NCBI GenBank assembly: GCA_023376005.1
Contig: CM042176.1
Location: forward strand, 14,945,139 to 15,009,138
Origin: Doryteuthis pealeii
Lineage: Eukaryota; Mollusca; Cephalopoda; Myopsida; Loliginidae
Direction of reading: 5' to 3'
DNA length: 64,000 nucleotides
Below the pieces are notes generated by a model. That model was given only the letters and a program-made list of their open reading frames with translations. It made no database searches and was not told where the DNA came from. A program made the position numbers and the translations under genes. Shown here in pieces: positions 45,010-58,205 of this stretch; the first letter of the stretch is position 1, and each line of letters starts with the position of its first letter.

Positions 45010-45470
45010 TACACCACGTGTGGACCATAAGGGAGACTATTACTGCATCCACCATACTCATCAGACATTTCCCCTTCAGACCTGTTTTCCCCAATGGAAA
45101 ACTCACTTGGTGGGAAAACGTATGTCCACTAAAGAAGTTAACGGTGATTTTGAAAACTGGTTCACTTCAAAACCTGCAGAATTCTATGCAGACGGCATAA
45201 AACCATTTCCAGATCGTTGGCAAAGATGTGTGGATCATAAGGGAGATTATTACTGCATCCACCATACTCAGACATTTCTCTTACAGACCTGTTTTCCCCA
45301 ATGGAAAACTCACTTAGTGGGAAAACGTATGTCCACTAAAGAAGTTAACAGTGATTTTGAAAAACTGGTTCACTTCAAAACCGGCAGAATTCTATGCAAA
45401 CGGCATAAAACAATTTTTTGTTGGCAAAGATGTGTGGATCATAAGGGACATTATTTTCAACATTTTTAGA
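45010..45470 (+). pseudogene. Mirror copy of tandem mariner C-terminus
   Basis: This carries the same two repeats as 37340-37795 in opposite orientation. The second repeat has an extra base after SDFEK, shifting the frame and then returning to RWQRCVDH-like sequence. Confidence 0.75.
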
Positions 45471-45663
45471 GACACCAACGAATGATGTTTTGTTTATATT
45501 TCTCAATTTACATGTTGTCTTTATTGGTTAATTAAATACTATTTTGTATCGGACAAGACTTGTATACATCGGCATTGAAATATTGGAAGACCATAGATTT
45601 CTCATGTCCTGATGTTAGGTTCTAGCACATCATCTAGTTAGGGGTTATTCATTCGATACAATA

Positions 45664-46842
45664 TGCAGGGTGTCCACAAAGTCTGGGTACATGGAGATTT
45701 CTCTATTGTATTTATTTTTCCGAGAAGGCAGATATGGTAATTTAGCAGTAAATAAAATCATAACATAAACAATTAAATATAAGAAATAATAATTTTCCTT
45801 TTTTACTTTTGTTTAAACTAAATAAAAAATACTTTACTTTTCTAAATTTATTTATGCTATTTTTTCTACCTAGATCGAATGATTGGAAGAAGGGGTCATG
45901 TGAAATGGTCCCCTCGTTCACCAGACCTTTCTCCCCTTGACTTTTTTTTTCTGGGGTATGTTGAAAAAGAAAGTTTACTCAATAAATATTACAGATTTAA
46001 GCTACATGAGAGAACGCATTACCAGTCAATGTGCTAAAATTGATGGCAATGTAGACTTATTTAATCAAGTTGACCAGAATTTTGCAAGGCATATCAAGTT
46101 ATGCATTGAAAATGATGGAAATCATATTAAAAATGTCATTTATTAACATTATAATTAAATAAAAATGTTTTGTTTTAAAAGTACTAGCAAATATATGCAC
46201 CCTCCGGGTGCAAGTATTCAAGTTTTAATGTAATGAAATATCGTATTAAATTAGAAAGTCTAATAAGAATGCAGATAAAAAGATTTGAAACAGAGTGGGG
46301 TTATAATAGAAAAATAGAAATGAAACTTACTCTTCCATCACTCCCGTCTTTCATTTCTGATTTTTACTTATTTAACTATTTAGTTAAATTAGGAAATAAA
46401 GAATAAAATTACACTTATTTTTTCTTATTAATGGATTTCATTTAAGATTCATTGGAGAGATTTTTGCTTATATTCATTAAAATAAAACCAAACAGTTAGA
46501 AATCAATAATACTAAACACATATTTAATAAAATCACATTTTTAATATCAATATGCAAATTAGCCTTCCCGTTCACACTGCAAACCGCTATTTTTTGTATA
46601 TATAAATACAATAGCATGTTATTAGTATGTAGATATGGACAACACTAATAAAAAGGTGAAGCAATTTTATTAATAATTGAGGTTTAAATATAAATAAAAT
46701 CATGAGGAATATGATGAAAATAACTATGTTAATTGTGACTTGATTAGTAATATAGTTTCGGTTACATACAGAAAAACACACAATCTCCATTATAATAAGA
46801 TGTGTTAATCCCCATGTACCCAGACGTTGTGGACACCTTGTA
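45664..46842 (+). mobile_element. Mirror copy of the mariner element with nested Helitron
   Basis: Same ends and content as 35978-37147, inverted. The transposase fragment (45880-46146) is in better frame here. Confidence 0.75.
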
Positions 46843-47455
46843 TAATAAAAACACCTTTCTGTGGTGAAAAATTAGGGGTCAGTCATTACTCAAGAATATA
46901 CAGTAGTTATTTTAAAATACACTACAGGTAATGTCACTCTAAAAGTGTTGGGTAGATCACATGTGTGCTTATCAATGTGACACATTAAAATTCATACAAG
47001 GCAGGGATTAATTAAGGATCCAAATGCTGTAGAATTTACCTGTTTCACACACAGATAAGTAAACATAGATTTACCAATTAAGAGGCTGGAATTTACTAAT
47101 CAACTTCTATTTAATAAATTTGGTTGATTAGAACAATGGGCCACAAATTGCCAACATTTAATCAATCAATCATAAGCTCCAGACACAAAGAACTAAAAAC
47201 GGTCCTAACACTTCAAATATAAAGTGCTCAATACCTAAGTAGAGCGGATTTATTATATAGTGTATATAGAAATAACCGACTCGAGTTTCACCATGAGGAT
47301 CTTTAGGGTCCACTGAATTAATCAAGATATTGATCAATATGTGCATAACTACAACATGAAGTACTGCAGTTAGCTGTAATCGATCAATATCTTGATTCAG
47401 TGGATTTAACCCTGAAAATCCTTCTGGTGAAACTCGAGTAGGTTATTTCTGTACA

Positions 47456-47501
<46 letters not shown>

Positions 47502-48556
47502 AGAGAATATCTGTTTAAAACAAGTGATCAAACAAAAAAGTTTTCATATTAAAAAAATTTTTTTCAAATTTTTGATTAAAAAAAAATTTCAAATAAAAAT
47601 TTTTTTTTCCTAAATGAAAACTTTTTTTTTAAATTGTTAAAATTTGATTTGATTTTCTTTTAAATTTAAGAAAAAATTTTTTAATCTAGAAAAAAAATTT
47701 TTTGAATGATAATTAAGAATGCTAAAAAATTGATAAATTTAAATATAAAAATTTTTTTTAAATTAAAAAAAAAAAATTAAAAAAATTTTTTTTAAATTTA
47801 AATGATTTTTTTCAAATTGAAATAAAAAATTTAAAAAATTACCTTTATCCTATGATAGTTGCTAGATATATATTTCTTTAAATTTTTTAGAATTTGAAAA
47901 AAATTTTCTTTTCAAATTTATTTTTAGAAATAAGAATGAGAAATTGTCTTGATGTGTGATTTTGAAAATAAATCTGTCGGGTCTGTGTGGGCCGACACTC
48001 CGAGCAAGCAACTATCTACGTCAGGTGGTAACATTTGGGGGTCATTGTTTAATATCTGAGGCACTCCCATCCAGAGGAATGCAGACTGAACAAGGAAAAA
48101 TTTTGCACTGGCAGGCTTGCTTTGGTTAATTCAAGCATATCACAGCATGCAGGGTCAGGTAGGTAAATTTAACTGAAGAACAAAGATTGTCTATTTGATG
48201 GTATTTGTACATTTTACACCAGAGCTATTTAAAGTATGATACATGGACGAGTGTGTATGTATGTGTGTGTGTGTGCATTATAAATACTAGCACCCCCCCC
48301 CAAAAAAAAAAAAACGCCCTCTTTCTTTTAAAATTAAATATTGCTCTGTATATAATTGATTTATTGGTTATTATACATTGAGCTCTCTTAGGGATTTATA
48401 AAAATCCTTGTATGAATATATGTTTGCACCTACAAGAGCATACAGTATGGTTATACAGTAAGATTTTGAAGATCCCAAATAGAATCATCCCTTACTTACC
48501 AGTCATTTGGAATATCTTACACAAACACAAACACACATACATACATACATACATAC

Positions 48557-48587
<31 letters not shown>

Positions 48588-51500
48588 CAAGTTAAAAGAA
48601 AGGAAATGAATCCGACAGTATGAGTATGAAAAGGTGGAATGAAAACATCACACAATGCTGTTAAAGAGAAAATTATTATATTATAAATTGTTTTCTCTTT
48701 AACAGCATTGCGTGATGTTTTCATTCCACCTTTTCATACTCATATATATATATATATATATTACTAAATGACGTTCTTAGCCACCATAGCTTTTAATTTT
48801 AAATTGAATATTTTATGCAAGAATTGGCCTGCAGAGTCACTTGCACAAATTCAGATAAACATTTTTATTCTGGACACTACTCCATCGTCCTTAGTGGACG
48901 GAAAGGATCCAATAATTTTATGCAATAATGAATTAATGTGTAAACTTTTCTATTATCTTAATTTTGGGCAACCTTATTTAAACATGTCTACCTACTGCTG
49001 CTGCTGCTAAAAAAAAAAAAAAAAAAGTTTCTAAATTTAGCAATACTGTCAACCTCGATAAACCAAAGTGCTTCCTTCTGACGGGCATTTGATTCAAGCT
49101 ATTAGAGAACTATGATAGCCATAATTGGTACTCGCAACGTATCAACTTAGACATGAACCTACAGCGTGAACTTTAGCTAACACCAAACTCTATTATCAGA
49201 TTGGGTGTAATGGTTAACGAGCTAGTCTCCCAGATTCATTACTACTAAATAGCGAGTTTCATCCTCACTGGATGACCCATACTTATGACCTTGTGTCATA
49301 TCCTACCCATGTAGAAATGGTGTAATTGATAGCGAGCTATTACTAGCAAGTTTGAGTCTATGAGTGTTCCATACAGGTGGCCTCATGCCAGAACTAAACA
49401 AAGATGTTAATAACTACTAGGGTATTCCATCATTGTGTAATGGTTAGAAAACTAGACTATCAAGCTAGTGAGTTTGTGTCTCACTGAGAGCTCCAAACAC
49501 GAGGCCTTATGCCACAACTAAGCAAAGACGTTAATAATTAATAGGACGTCCTATCGTTGTGTAATGGTTAGCAAGCTAGTCTCACAGATCTATTATTAAT
49601 AGTTAGCAAACACGACTATGAGTTTGTGTCTCACCGAGTGCTCCAAACACGGGGCCTTGTGCCACAACTAAGCAAAGACGTTAATAATTAATAGGACGTC
49701 CCATCGTTGTGTAATGGTTATCAAGCTAGTCTCACAGATCTATTATTAATAGTTAGCAAACACGACTATGAGTTTGTGTCTCACTGAGTGCTCCAAACAC
49801 GAGGCCTTGTGCCACAACTAAGCAAAGATGTTAATAATTAATAGGATGTTTTAAAAAAACCTTATCAAAATATATAATTAAAATTATCGTTGTACATATG
49901 TATATAAACATAAACCAGCAAAACAATTTTTTTTTATTAAAGCAATACTTAAAAAAGACTAACAAAATAAGAAAATAAGCAAATTCCAGTCCAACTTGCA
50001 ATTCAATGATAGTTTTGAAAAAAAAAAATCCAAATTCTCTATATATTAAGTTGTATAAGGGTAATATATATATATATATATATATGTGTATGTATGTATG
50101 TATGTATGTAAGAATGGAAAGGGAATTGAATCCGACAATATGAGAAAAAAAAATGAGTAAAGAAAAGAAATGTAGATGGATAAAAATGAATTTTATTGAT
50201 ATCACTTACACATGTGTTTCGGTCCGTTTATCAAATTGTATATGGATTCATGCTATTATTATTATTAAAATAATCAATTCAACTCCATCTGATTATTTTG
50301 ATAATAATAATAGCGTAAATCCATATACATTTTGATAAACGGACCAAAACACGTGTAAGTGTTATCGATAAAATTCATTTTTTTCCTCATATATATATAT
50401 CTCCAGTATGAATTAATCCCATTACAAAACGGTCACAATTTTCATAAACTGTCTTCATATTTAACACAACATAATATGCTTTGAAGATTTATAACAAATT
50501 GAAGTATTGCAATATCAGCAGAATAAAGAACTTTATTTGAACAATATCTGTTTTTCATATTATCTTACCCTTATATATATTAAGTTGATAGCTATAAAAA
50601 ATACTAATTCGAATTCTTTACCCCTTCTTAAACAGAAGCAATCGTATCATCAGGGACCACTGTTGCGATGCTAGTCCAACTGGTCGCCAGATTTTGTTTT
50701 GTTATAATTCTAAATGTTAGTTATATACAAAAAAACTGTCTGGGCCATTTAACTAATTTTGAAGTCGAAACAAGAGTTTTCACGATAGACCAAAGACTCC
50801 GACAGTAGCCAAAATTTATTATTCACTTTATTCACATAAGCCATCAATGTCAAACAAGAAAGAAAAAAAAAAAAAAAAAAAAAAAAAATCATTTAAATAC
50901 TTAAAAAAAAAGTCCTTCTAAAAAGTGATGAGACTAATTATCTTAATTTATCTTTTTTTTTTTAATTCAGAACCAGATGAATCATATATATACTAGCAAA
51001 TGTATGTACCTCCAGGTGCAAGTTTTTAGTTTAATATAATAAAATATCATGTTAAATTAGAAAGGCTAATTAACTGAATAAGAATGCAGATAAAAATTTA
51101 AATGTGGGGGTGCCACACAGGAAGCAACCTCTCGTATGGTGGTTTTAAAAAATAATCATTGATAATATAAATAACTAAGGGAATTATGATATCAGTGGTA
51201 ATATAGTTTGGGGTTACATACACATAATCTCTATTATATAATAGTAAAAAAAAAATTTTTTCAAATAAATAAATAAACCTCTGAGCAGTGTAAAAATAAT
51301 TATTTGAAAGATATTGCCTGAGGGGTCATATTAAATAAACTAAAACAAATCGTTTAATATTTAAAAAATTAATTATTTACTTACTTAAAAATCATCATAT
51401 CACTCCACTGAGATATTTGTTTTTGTTTTACAACAGTAAAGGACCTCCAAAACTTTTTCTAAAAATTTCAAATTTAATTATTCAGACTCTTATCTATAGA

Positions 51501-52449
51501 AAAACTTAATCATACAAGTAAATATATTTTGTTTGGGTTTTCATAAAATTAGGTATAAAAAAAAAAAAAAAATTTCCCCTAATATATTTTTTAGGAAAAA
51601 ACTATCTTTAAGCATAAATTAAATCTAATGAATAAGATAATTAAAAATGAAATTAAATAAAAAAAAAATTCTCCTAATATGTTTTAGGAAACTACATTAG
51701 CATAAATTAATCTAAGGAATAAAATAATATAAAAATAAATAAAAAAAAAAAAAAAAAAATTTGCCCTAATATATTTTTAGGAAAAAAACTACTTTTAAAC
51801 ATAAATTAAATCTAATGAATAAGTACCGGAAATTTTCATGAAAATTTTACAATGATAATTTCATAGTATTCTAATTTTTTATGTAGTAATGATACTGACT
51901 ATAAATTGAAATACTCATTGATAAATTTACTTAATTGATTGCAGTGACATAGTTTTTGGTTCCAGACAAGTAGGACTGAATTTCTATTATTGATAGGTAA
52001 GATTTGTGCAGAATCAGTCTCATTACTGTCTAGGGCAGACTTCGTACCTTTCAACGATTACCAAAAGGTTCTTCTTGTGATAAAAAATGACCAATGTTAA
52101 TAATGAATACATTTTACACCAAATCCACTAAACAGTAAAAAATTAAAAACAAGTTCCTTCAAAGGTTCAAAGCAGCCGCAACGTTTAGTTGATGTGCTTT
52201 GGTCACAAACCCAGCCTGGCTCTAAGGTTTTTTCTTACCGGGTGATGCAGGGACCATCGCGGAAAAAGATGCGAACTGACCAAACACCACTGGCGTGGGG
52301 TCAGGAAAAAAAAATTGAAGCTTAAGGAACAGTCTAAATATTATTTTATTTTAATTTAAATTTAATATCTAATATATATCTTATAATATATGAATATCTA
52401 ACTAGGCATAATTACCGGCGGTTCCATGAAACGGAGTAGAAATAAAAGT

Positions 52450-52450
52450 N
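52450..52450. other. Single unknown base (assembly join)
   Basis: One N exactly where the palindrome arm ends and unrelated LINE sequence begins. Confidence 0.9.
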
Positions 52451-52479
52451 ACTTCAGTACTATGGTTTCCTTAGTTAAG

Positions 52480-52760
52480 CATCTAATAATCATTTGATAA
52501 TATGGCCAACAAAAGGCGGCCAAGCAACAGATCCCTGTGGTACCCCAGGATGACACTCATATGGTGAGGAGTGTTCCCAAGAAACTGTAATCCTCTCTTC
52601 GGTTGAGAATGGAGCGGACTCTTAACCAGTTAAAAGATCATCCTTTCAACACCATTGCAAGCAGAGTATTTCGCCAAAAGTCTTTCTTGTCGCGGCACAT
52701 GGTTGACAGGCGCCTTGAAATTCAACGCCTAGACACCACCGCCTCTACCCCATGGCCCCC
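52480..52760 (-). pseudogene. LINE reverse transcriptase fragment
   Basis: On the minus strand 52526-52546 encodes GVPQGSV, the canonical RT motif preceding the catalytic box, with ERITVSWEHSSP upstream and NWLRVRSILN in a neighbouring frame. Frameshifts and stops show it is dead. It is truncated at or near the N. Confidence 0.7.
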
Positions 52761-53489
52761 ATCAGTGATCCGGGTGCATGTCCATTTAGGAAACTCCACA
52801 AGTTGATCACAGCCAGCTTTTTAGAAGTTTGGGCAATAATTCAACCTTGGGATCGGCTACGCGGATAGATCGTGAAAGTTCCAGAAATCAAATCCCTTCT
52901 CTGATGCAGGACTCCACAGTTAGCAATGCACAACTATGTTAAGACTGCACTGGCCGCATAGTACACAGGTATGCTGCGGCTGCCCTTTCATTGAACACTG
53001 GAATCACACAGCCAATTATTCACTGTTCTGGGGCTAGACACCATTTCTTAAGCCAAAATGGCAAAAACAACAATTAAAAAATAGCCTATCTGTGTGAAAG
53101 ACCAGTACCCACCCCGTTATGGCCAAGATTCGTCTGCTTCGCGGACAGATTTTTCTTTGTCTTTAAACAAACGAAATTAAAATTAATTAAATCGATTTTT
53201 GAGGTCAACTTTTGTCTAAAACGATCAAGTTAGTAACATAATGACCATCATTAAAAAACGAAAATAATCATTACATATACAATTTTGATGTCGATGAATC
53301 AATCTTTCTGAGATAAAAGACAGCATCACTGAACGCAGCAGATCTTTATTGCATCAGACCTGGACACAGGCAACAAGGATCACTGAATTGGTTAACTGAA
53401 GTGGCTGTGGACAAATGTACCCACATGGCATTTTTGGGAGGAAAACCCATCATACATTATACTCCTCCACAAACACTGAATTATCAAGG

Positions 53490-54292
53490 AGATTCTTCTT
53501 GTGAATGTTAGCTGGTTTCTACTGTCAGCAGAATTTACGTTGGAGGAAACACATCTCTAAAAATGTCAAAAATTTCCAAGGTGTCCTGGCATCACTCAGC
53601 AAATCTTTGTCAGCCGCTCACCTGCTATCTATTAAAGCTGTACAAAGCTATGGTGCGGCCACACTTGGAATTTGCATCACCAAGTCTGGAACCCCATATC
53701 TTGCTCAGAATATTAACCTCCTAGAAACTGTACAGAGACGTGCAACAAAACGAATACACTCCATCAAGCATCTTACCATACTCTGAACGTCTCGCTGCTC
53801 CGGAAATAGATTCGTTGAAACTTCGGCGTTCTGGCAACTGATCTGGTAAACTCTCATACGGTCATTAATCATCTTAACAACAGCAACCTTGAGCACATTT
53901 TGATCTCCATCTTTCTAACACACGTGAGCATGCCTACAAAGTCAGAAAAACAGCATTGCTCACGTGACTTTCGCGAAACATTTTTTCCACGCTCAGAATT
54001 GCGGAGGCATGGAATAAGCATCCCGCGCCTGTTGTAGGCTGCCGAAACACTGAATCTTTCAAAGCCTCCATGCTTCCTGTAGTCCGCCGACAAATATACC
54101 ATGATGCCCCTCTCCATACACATATGCGCACACGCGCCACACATACATGCATATTACTACTGTAAACTGTTGTATGTTCCTGGACACTAATACATTATTC
54201 TGATTTGACATGAGACTTTATGAGTTGTGGTGCACATGAGCACCTGTACACCAATAAATTTCATTATTATTATTATTATTATTATTATTTTA
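53490..54292 (+). pseudogene. 3' end of a CR1/Jockey-like LINE
   Basis: Frames give LRWRKHISKNVKNFQGVLAS, LYKAMVRPHLEFA, NLLETVQRRATKRIHSIKHL, YSERLAAPEIDSLKLRR and FRETFFPRSELRRHGI, in the order of a LINE RT C-terminus. It ends in (ATT)n at about 54256-54292, the microsatellite tail used by some of these elements. Several frameshifts. Confidence 0.85.
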
Positions 54293-54436
54293 TATAGTGT
54301 TCGGGATAAAATATTGACAGTTTCATAAGGAAAAAAAAAAGTGCTTGCTAACTACAAAATTTAATTGATTGAAAGAAATTCAACAGGCATGGAAATTACA
54401 CTACTGTCAACAAGTTTCACTTTATTTGGATATATT

Positions 54437-54515
54437 CGGAGCAGGATTGAGGCTATGATCGACGCTAATGGCGATAACCGCCATTAGCGTCGATCATAGC
54501 CTCAATCCTGCTCCG
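54437..54515. repeat. Perfect 37-bp inverted repeat with 5-base loop
   Basis: CGGAGCAGGATTGAGGCTAT and onwards to GGCG is followed by ATAAC and its exact reverse complement ending GCTCCG. It is GC-richer than its surroundings. The perfection suggests a recent event or selection. Confidence 0.9.
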
Positions 54516-54810
54516 GAACCTTGAGCAAACTGATGTTAAAGTTTCCCTGGGAAGGGTCTCAAGAACTACCTTAATTCTGTCGATTTACAGGGCTTTTTGT
54601 AGTACTGTCAGTTAGAGGCGAACAATTAATTGATACTTCCAGGATATATATTGTCTTGCACGTACTGTTAAAGATCGTGGTATATTTTTCTTCATGATAT
54701 TTATCTTTAGTTTTTCTAGTCATCTAGTCGTTTTTCGTAATTCAGGATTCAAGCTGGTAAAGAATTGATCCATACTTTGGTAAAACTTGCAAATCATACC
54801 AAAATCCTAT

Positions 54811-55602
54811 GACCAGAAAAAACAGAACTCACAATTTTGTAATAAAAACTGTTAATTTTAACTAGGGTTAGGGTTAGGGTTTGGTTTAGGGTTAGTTTAA
54901 TGGGAAAATAAATAAATAATTTGGGTTCTGTTTTTTCGGTCACTCTGTATACACAGTGACCCAGAAAAAACAGAACCCGCAAATTTTGTAATAAAGCTGT
55001 TAATTTTACAAAAGAGGGTTAGGGTTTAGGGTTAGGGTTAGTTTAATGGGAAAATAAATAAATAATTTGGGTTCTGTTTTTTCTGGGTCAACCTATAATA
55101 TTATGGGATTTGAGTATGATTTGCAAGTTTTACCGTCGTTTTTCGTAATTCAGGATCAAGCTGGTAAAGGAACTGTTCCATACTTCTTACCCTAGCACTT
55201 GTAACCATTTTGATGTTAGGACCAAGTAACCAATAAATAACTTTAAAAAAATTAAAATCGAAAATTATTTGGTAAAACTTGCAAATCATACCCAAAAATT
55301 TGGATATTACAGGTGACCCAGAAAAAACAGAACCCAATTATTTATTTATTTTCCCATTAAACTAACCCTAAACCCCAACCCTAACCCTAACCCCTAGTTA
55401 AAATTAACAGTTTGATTACAAAATTTGTGGTTTCTGTTTTTTTCTGGGTCACCCTGTATACATAGTGACCCAGAAAAAACAGAACCCAAATTATTTATTT
55501 ATTTTCCCATTATACTAACCCTAAACCCCAACTCTAACCCTAACCCCTAGTTAAAATTAACAGTTTGATTACAAATTTTTGGGTTCTGTTTTTTCTGGGT
55601 CA
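54811..55602. mobile_element. Cluster of four MITEs with telomere-like cores
   Basis: Units at about 54811-54946, 54951-55094, 55310-55456 and 55461-55602 have ends of the type CAGGGTGACCCAGAAAAAA and are 135-150 bp long. Each core holds TTAGGG-like repeats (for example 54861-54896, 55014-55042), as CCCTAA on the plus strand in the last two. TA-containing borders such as TATACA and TGTATA suit a Tc1/mariner MITE. Related ends occur near 860, 2110 and 2560. Confidence 0.75.
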
Positions 55603-55609
55603 TGGGATT

Positions 55610-56250
55610 TTGAGTATGATTTGCAAGTTTTACCAACTATTTTAGTAAAAAAAAGTGCCTTTGGGTCTTTAAAATACAAACCGATCGCCCAATCCCGGTC
55701 CGAATGCCAGACTCGGTGTTAATTAAAAAAAAAAGTAAAAGTTAAGGTAGCGTGGAAATGGAATCAACTGAACAATGTGAAGAATTAATTAAAGTCCCAA
55801 AGGTCAAGTTAAAAAAAAAAAAATAAAGTAAAGATTCCCCGGCCATTACACAAATACTATCTGATAACCAATGGTTATTTTAAATCTCCCCACCCCACCA
55901 AAAAAAAAAAAAGCTTCCACAAAGAAAGAAAGGACTCGCGAAGGACTTTGTCAATTGTCCTGTGTCTCAATTTGGGAAGCTACAATAAAGTTTCCAGTAT
56001 TAAGGTCAGGGATTTTAAACAGGCCAATTTAAGGGGATATTTCGATTGGACACTTAGATGTCTTAAGGAAGGTGAGGAGGTTCGGTAGGAGGTTCGGGAG
56101 TAGGAGGAGGAAGATAGCCGTTTTATATTTCTGAGAACAATAGTAAAAGATCGGTAATTGTAGGTTGAACTAAATAAATTTAACACTAGCAAACCATCCA
56201 TTATCAAATTGGAAGTTAATCGAACAGAAAGTCTTGAATTACAGCTAACA
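55610..56250. other. Unassigned stretch
   Basis: Moderately AT-rich with A-runs; a piece near 55630-55670 belongs to the 26221-26900 family. No gene. Confidence 0.4.
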
Positions 56251-56253
56251 TCC

Positions 56254-56326
<73 letters not shown>

Positions 56327-56413
56327 GTACACGCACATACACATATATACATACACAGATCTTATATATCCTTCTATGCTTTTAGATGTGTGTATGTATG
56401 TCTTATGCATGTT

Positions 56414-56497
<84 letters not shown>

Positions 56498-56516
56498 CAC
56501 CACACATATATATATA
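56251..56516. repeat. (TC)n, (CA)n and (TA)n microsatellites
   Basis: (TC)n at about 56257-56322 and 56419-56473, then (CA)n and (TA)n to 56528. Another (TC)n lies at 56912-56976. Confidence 0.95.
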
Positions 56517-56523
56517 TATATAT

Positions 56524-56790
56524 ATATAATAGGGCCAGTTTAGCTCAGTCGGTAGAGCATTCGTCTAGGAATCACAAGGTTCCTGGTTCGATACCAGCCC
56601 TCGGCAACTCAGCGTATGGGTAGCACAGGGATCTGTGCGGTAAAGTGAGGAGCTGATGGTAGGTGTGGCGCACCACCTCAGACGCTATAATAATCTCCTT
56701 GGTCTAGCGCTAGTGAAAAGGGGATAGACTCACTTGCTGTCTGGCTAATACCTACATTAGGCCGCCTCGACGACTTTACTTTACTTATAT
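56524..56790 (+). repeat. tRNA-derived SINE, well preserved
   Basis: The head has TAGCTCAGTCGGTAGAGCA and GGTTCGATACC, clear A and B boxes. The body (AACTCAGCGTATGGGTAGCA, ACCACCTCAGACGCT) and the tail ending CGACTTTACTTTACTT match 20385-20628. The acceptor stem is not that of a functional tRNA. Confidence 0.8.
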
Positions 56791-56880
56791 ATATATGTTG
56801 TTTACAAACGGATCTCTCTGGTGATTGTAAAATATATAAACAAATGTATGTATTTAATAGTTTAAACACCACTCCTTAAC

Positions 56881-56908
56881 GCTGTCAGATCGCCGAGAGG
56901 TTAAGGAA

Positions 56909-56911
<3 letters not shown>
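56881..56911 (+). repeat. tRNA-like fragment cut by (TC)n
   Basis: GATCGCCGAGAGGTTAAGGA resembles the D-arm region of a class II (Leu/Ser-like) tRNA. The rest is replaced by a TC microsatellite, so it is not functional. Confidence 0.5.
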
Positions 56912-56980
<69 letters not shown>

Positions 56981-56995
56981 ATAATATAATATCAT

Positions 56996-57245
56996 TATAA
57001 TAAACATATTAATGAATAAAAGATAATGCACCAGTTATTTTTTAAAAACTTTTACATTTACATCTTTGAACCACGTATCTTTGATGAGTCTGAAAGATAC
57101 GTGGTTCAAAGTTAACTGACCTGAAGAAATGTAAATTCCACCATCGTAATTCATCCCGCCGAAAGAAAAAGAAAATACCAAAAATCAGGGAATTAACCGA
57201 ATTTAATAACATTTTCAATGTTGATATATTAATGAATAAAAGATA
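56996..57245. mobile_element. Rearranged copy of the GGTTAAATC MITE
   Basis: It contains the central hairpin (ACGTATCTTTGA/TCAAAGATACGT-type) and the side blocks ATATTAATGAATAAAAGATA of 29769-30219 in a shuffled order, without both ends. Confidence 0.65.
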
Positions 57246-58085
57246 TAATGCACTTGTTGAGGCATCCTCGATGTTTTGACGAGCTTGAAGCCATTGGAGA
57301 GTATGAAAAAAAACAAAAAAAACAAAGTAAAATTAAATCATATGTAAGGCAATAAAATGTGCGTCGTTGGAAATTGTAATACAAATATATACCCAAAAGA
57401 TTGTGTAACACAATTGTCGAGGGACACCTTTCTCCTGCGCTGCGAGGGACGACAACCTCCTGCGCTGACTGCCAGTGCACTACTGGCTGTTGATTGAGAC
57501 GTTTTGGCTACGTTTAACTGCCAAAATCCGTCTTGATATATAGCTATAAATATATATAATGTAATGCTATCACTTACATTTATTGCATAATAACTGTTGG
57601 AAATTTTGTATATAAGGCATGGGGCAAATGGTCACTTCTATTTATAGACTCGCCTATAGGCACGTGACTTGGGAGAGATTCCTATTGTCCAATCACTGGC
57701 AGTGCTGCTGCTGCTGTTGCTGTATTTATACTAGTCATATTCTTAACCTTGGCTCATTGCTATTTGGATCATCTTGGACGTCGGACTTACAAAGAATACT
57801 ATAACACCGGATTCTTATTGGCTTGCTTACTTATTTACTACATCTGGAACCAAGGACGGCGGCCAGATACTCAACAATAACTAAAAAAGAAGACATAAGT
57901 CACACAATATTAGAAATTAACCCTGAATGCATATACGCCTTTATGTACAGTATGTGTACAAATGTACAGTATGCATATCTAAAAAAATAGAGGTGATGAG
58001 TAAAAACGGATTTCAAATCTGAATTCAGCATCCCCAAATTAGGTTAAAACAGTTATTTTTGTGCTTGCCTCAATTTCTTTGTAAA
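57246..58085. other. Unassigned, partly unique DNA
   Basis: 57420-57700 is less AT-rich and has CACGTG (57661) and CCAAT-like (TCCAATCAC, 57689) sites and a (CTG)n run at 57702-57722. A promoter fragment is conceivable but unsupported. Confidence 0.3.
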
Positions 58086-58088
58086 CCA

Positions 58089-58205
58089 GTGTTATCGGTC
58101 ATATCGAAATCTGATCTCTCTGATAAAATAAAGAATGATTTCTTCCAAGCTGTAGCCGTGTCAGTGCTATTGTATAGCTGCACCACTTGGACTCTAACAA
58201 AGCGT
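58089..58205 (+). pseudogene. LINE reverse transcriptase fragment, second family
   Basis: The open stretch VLSVISKSDLSDKIKNDFFQ then AVAVSVLLYSCTTWTLTKR matches the ...K..FFQA..VS.LLYGCTTWTLTK.. block near the C-terminus of some LINE polymerases. It is followed by stops. Confidence 0.75.

Larger units (their letters stand above)
41479..52449 (-). repeat. Right arm of the 22-kb palindrome
   Basis: This is the inverted copy of 30450-41316. The match runs right up to the single N at 52450 (CTACTCC and GGAACC near 30463-30480 pair with 52425-52440). It should not be counted as independent sequence until the join is checked. Confidence 0.95.

Noticed and set aside
54850..55560. Chromosome end or fusion point because of TTAGGG repeats
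   Set aside because: The repeats are short and lie inside discrete MITE copies with matching ends, in both orientations.
55980..56503. Arg-Glu repeat frames
   Set aside because: Produced by (TC)n microsatellites on the opposite strand.
56524..56600. tRNA gene
   Set aside because: A and B boxes are good but the acceptor stem does not close and the sequence continues into a SINE body found elsewhere.
57619..57804. 61-residue frame with a Cys run
   Set aside because: The Cys run comes from a (CTG)n-type repeat; no splice sites or domain support it.
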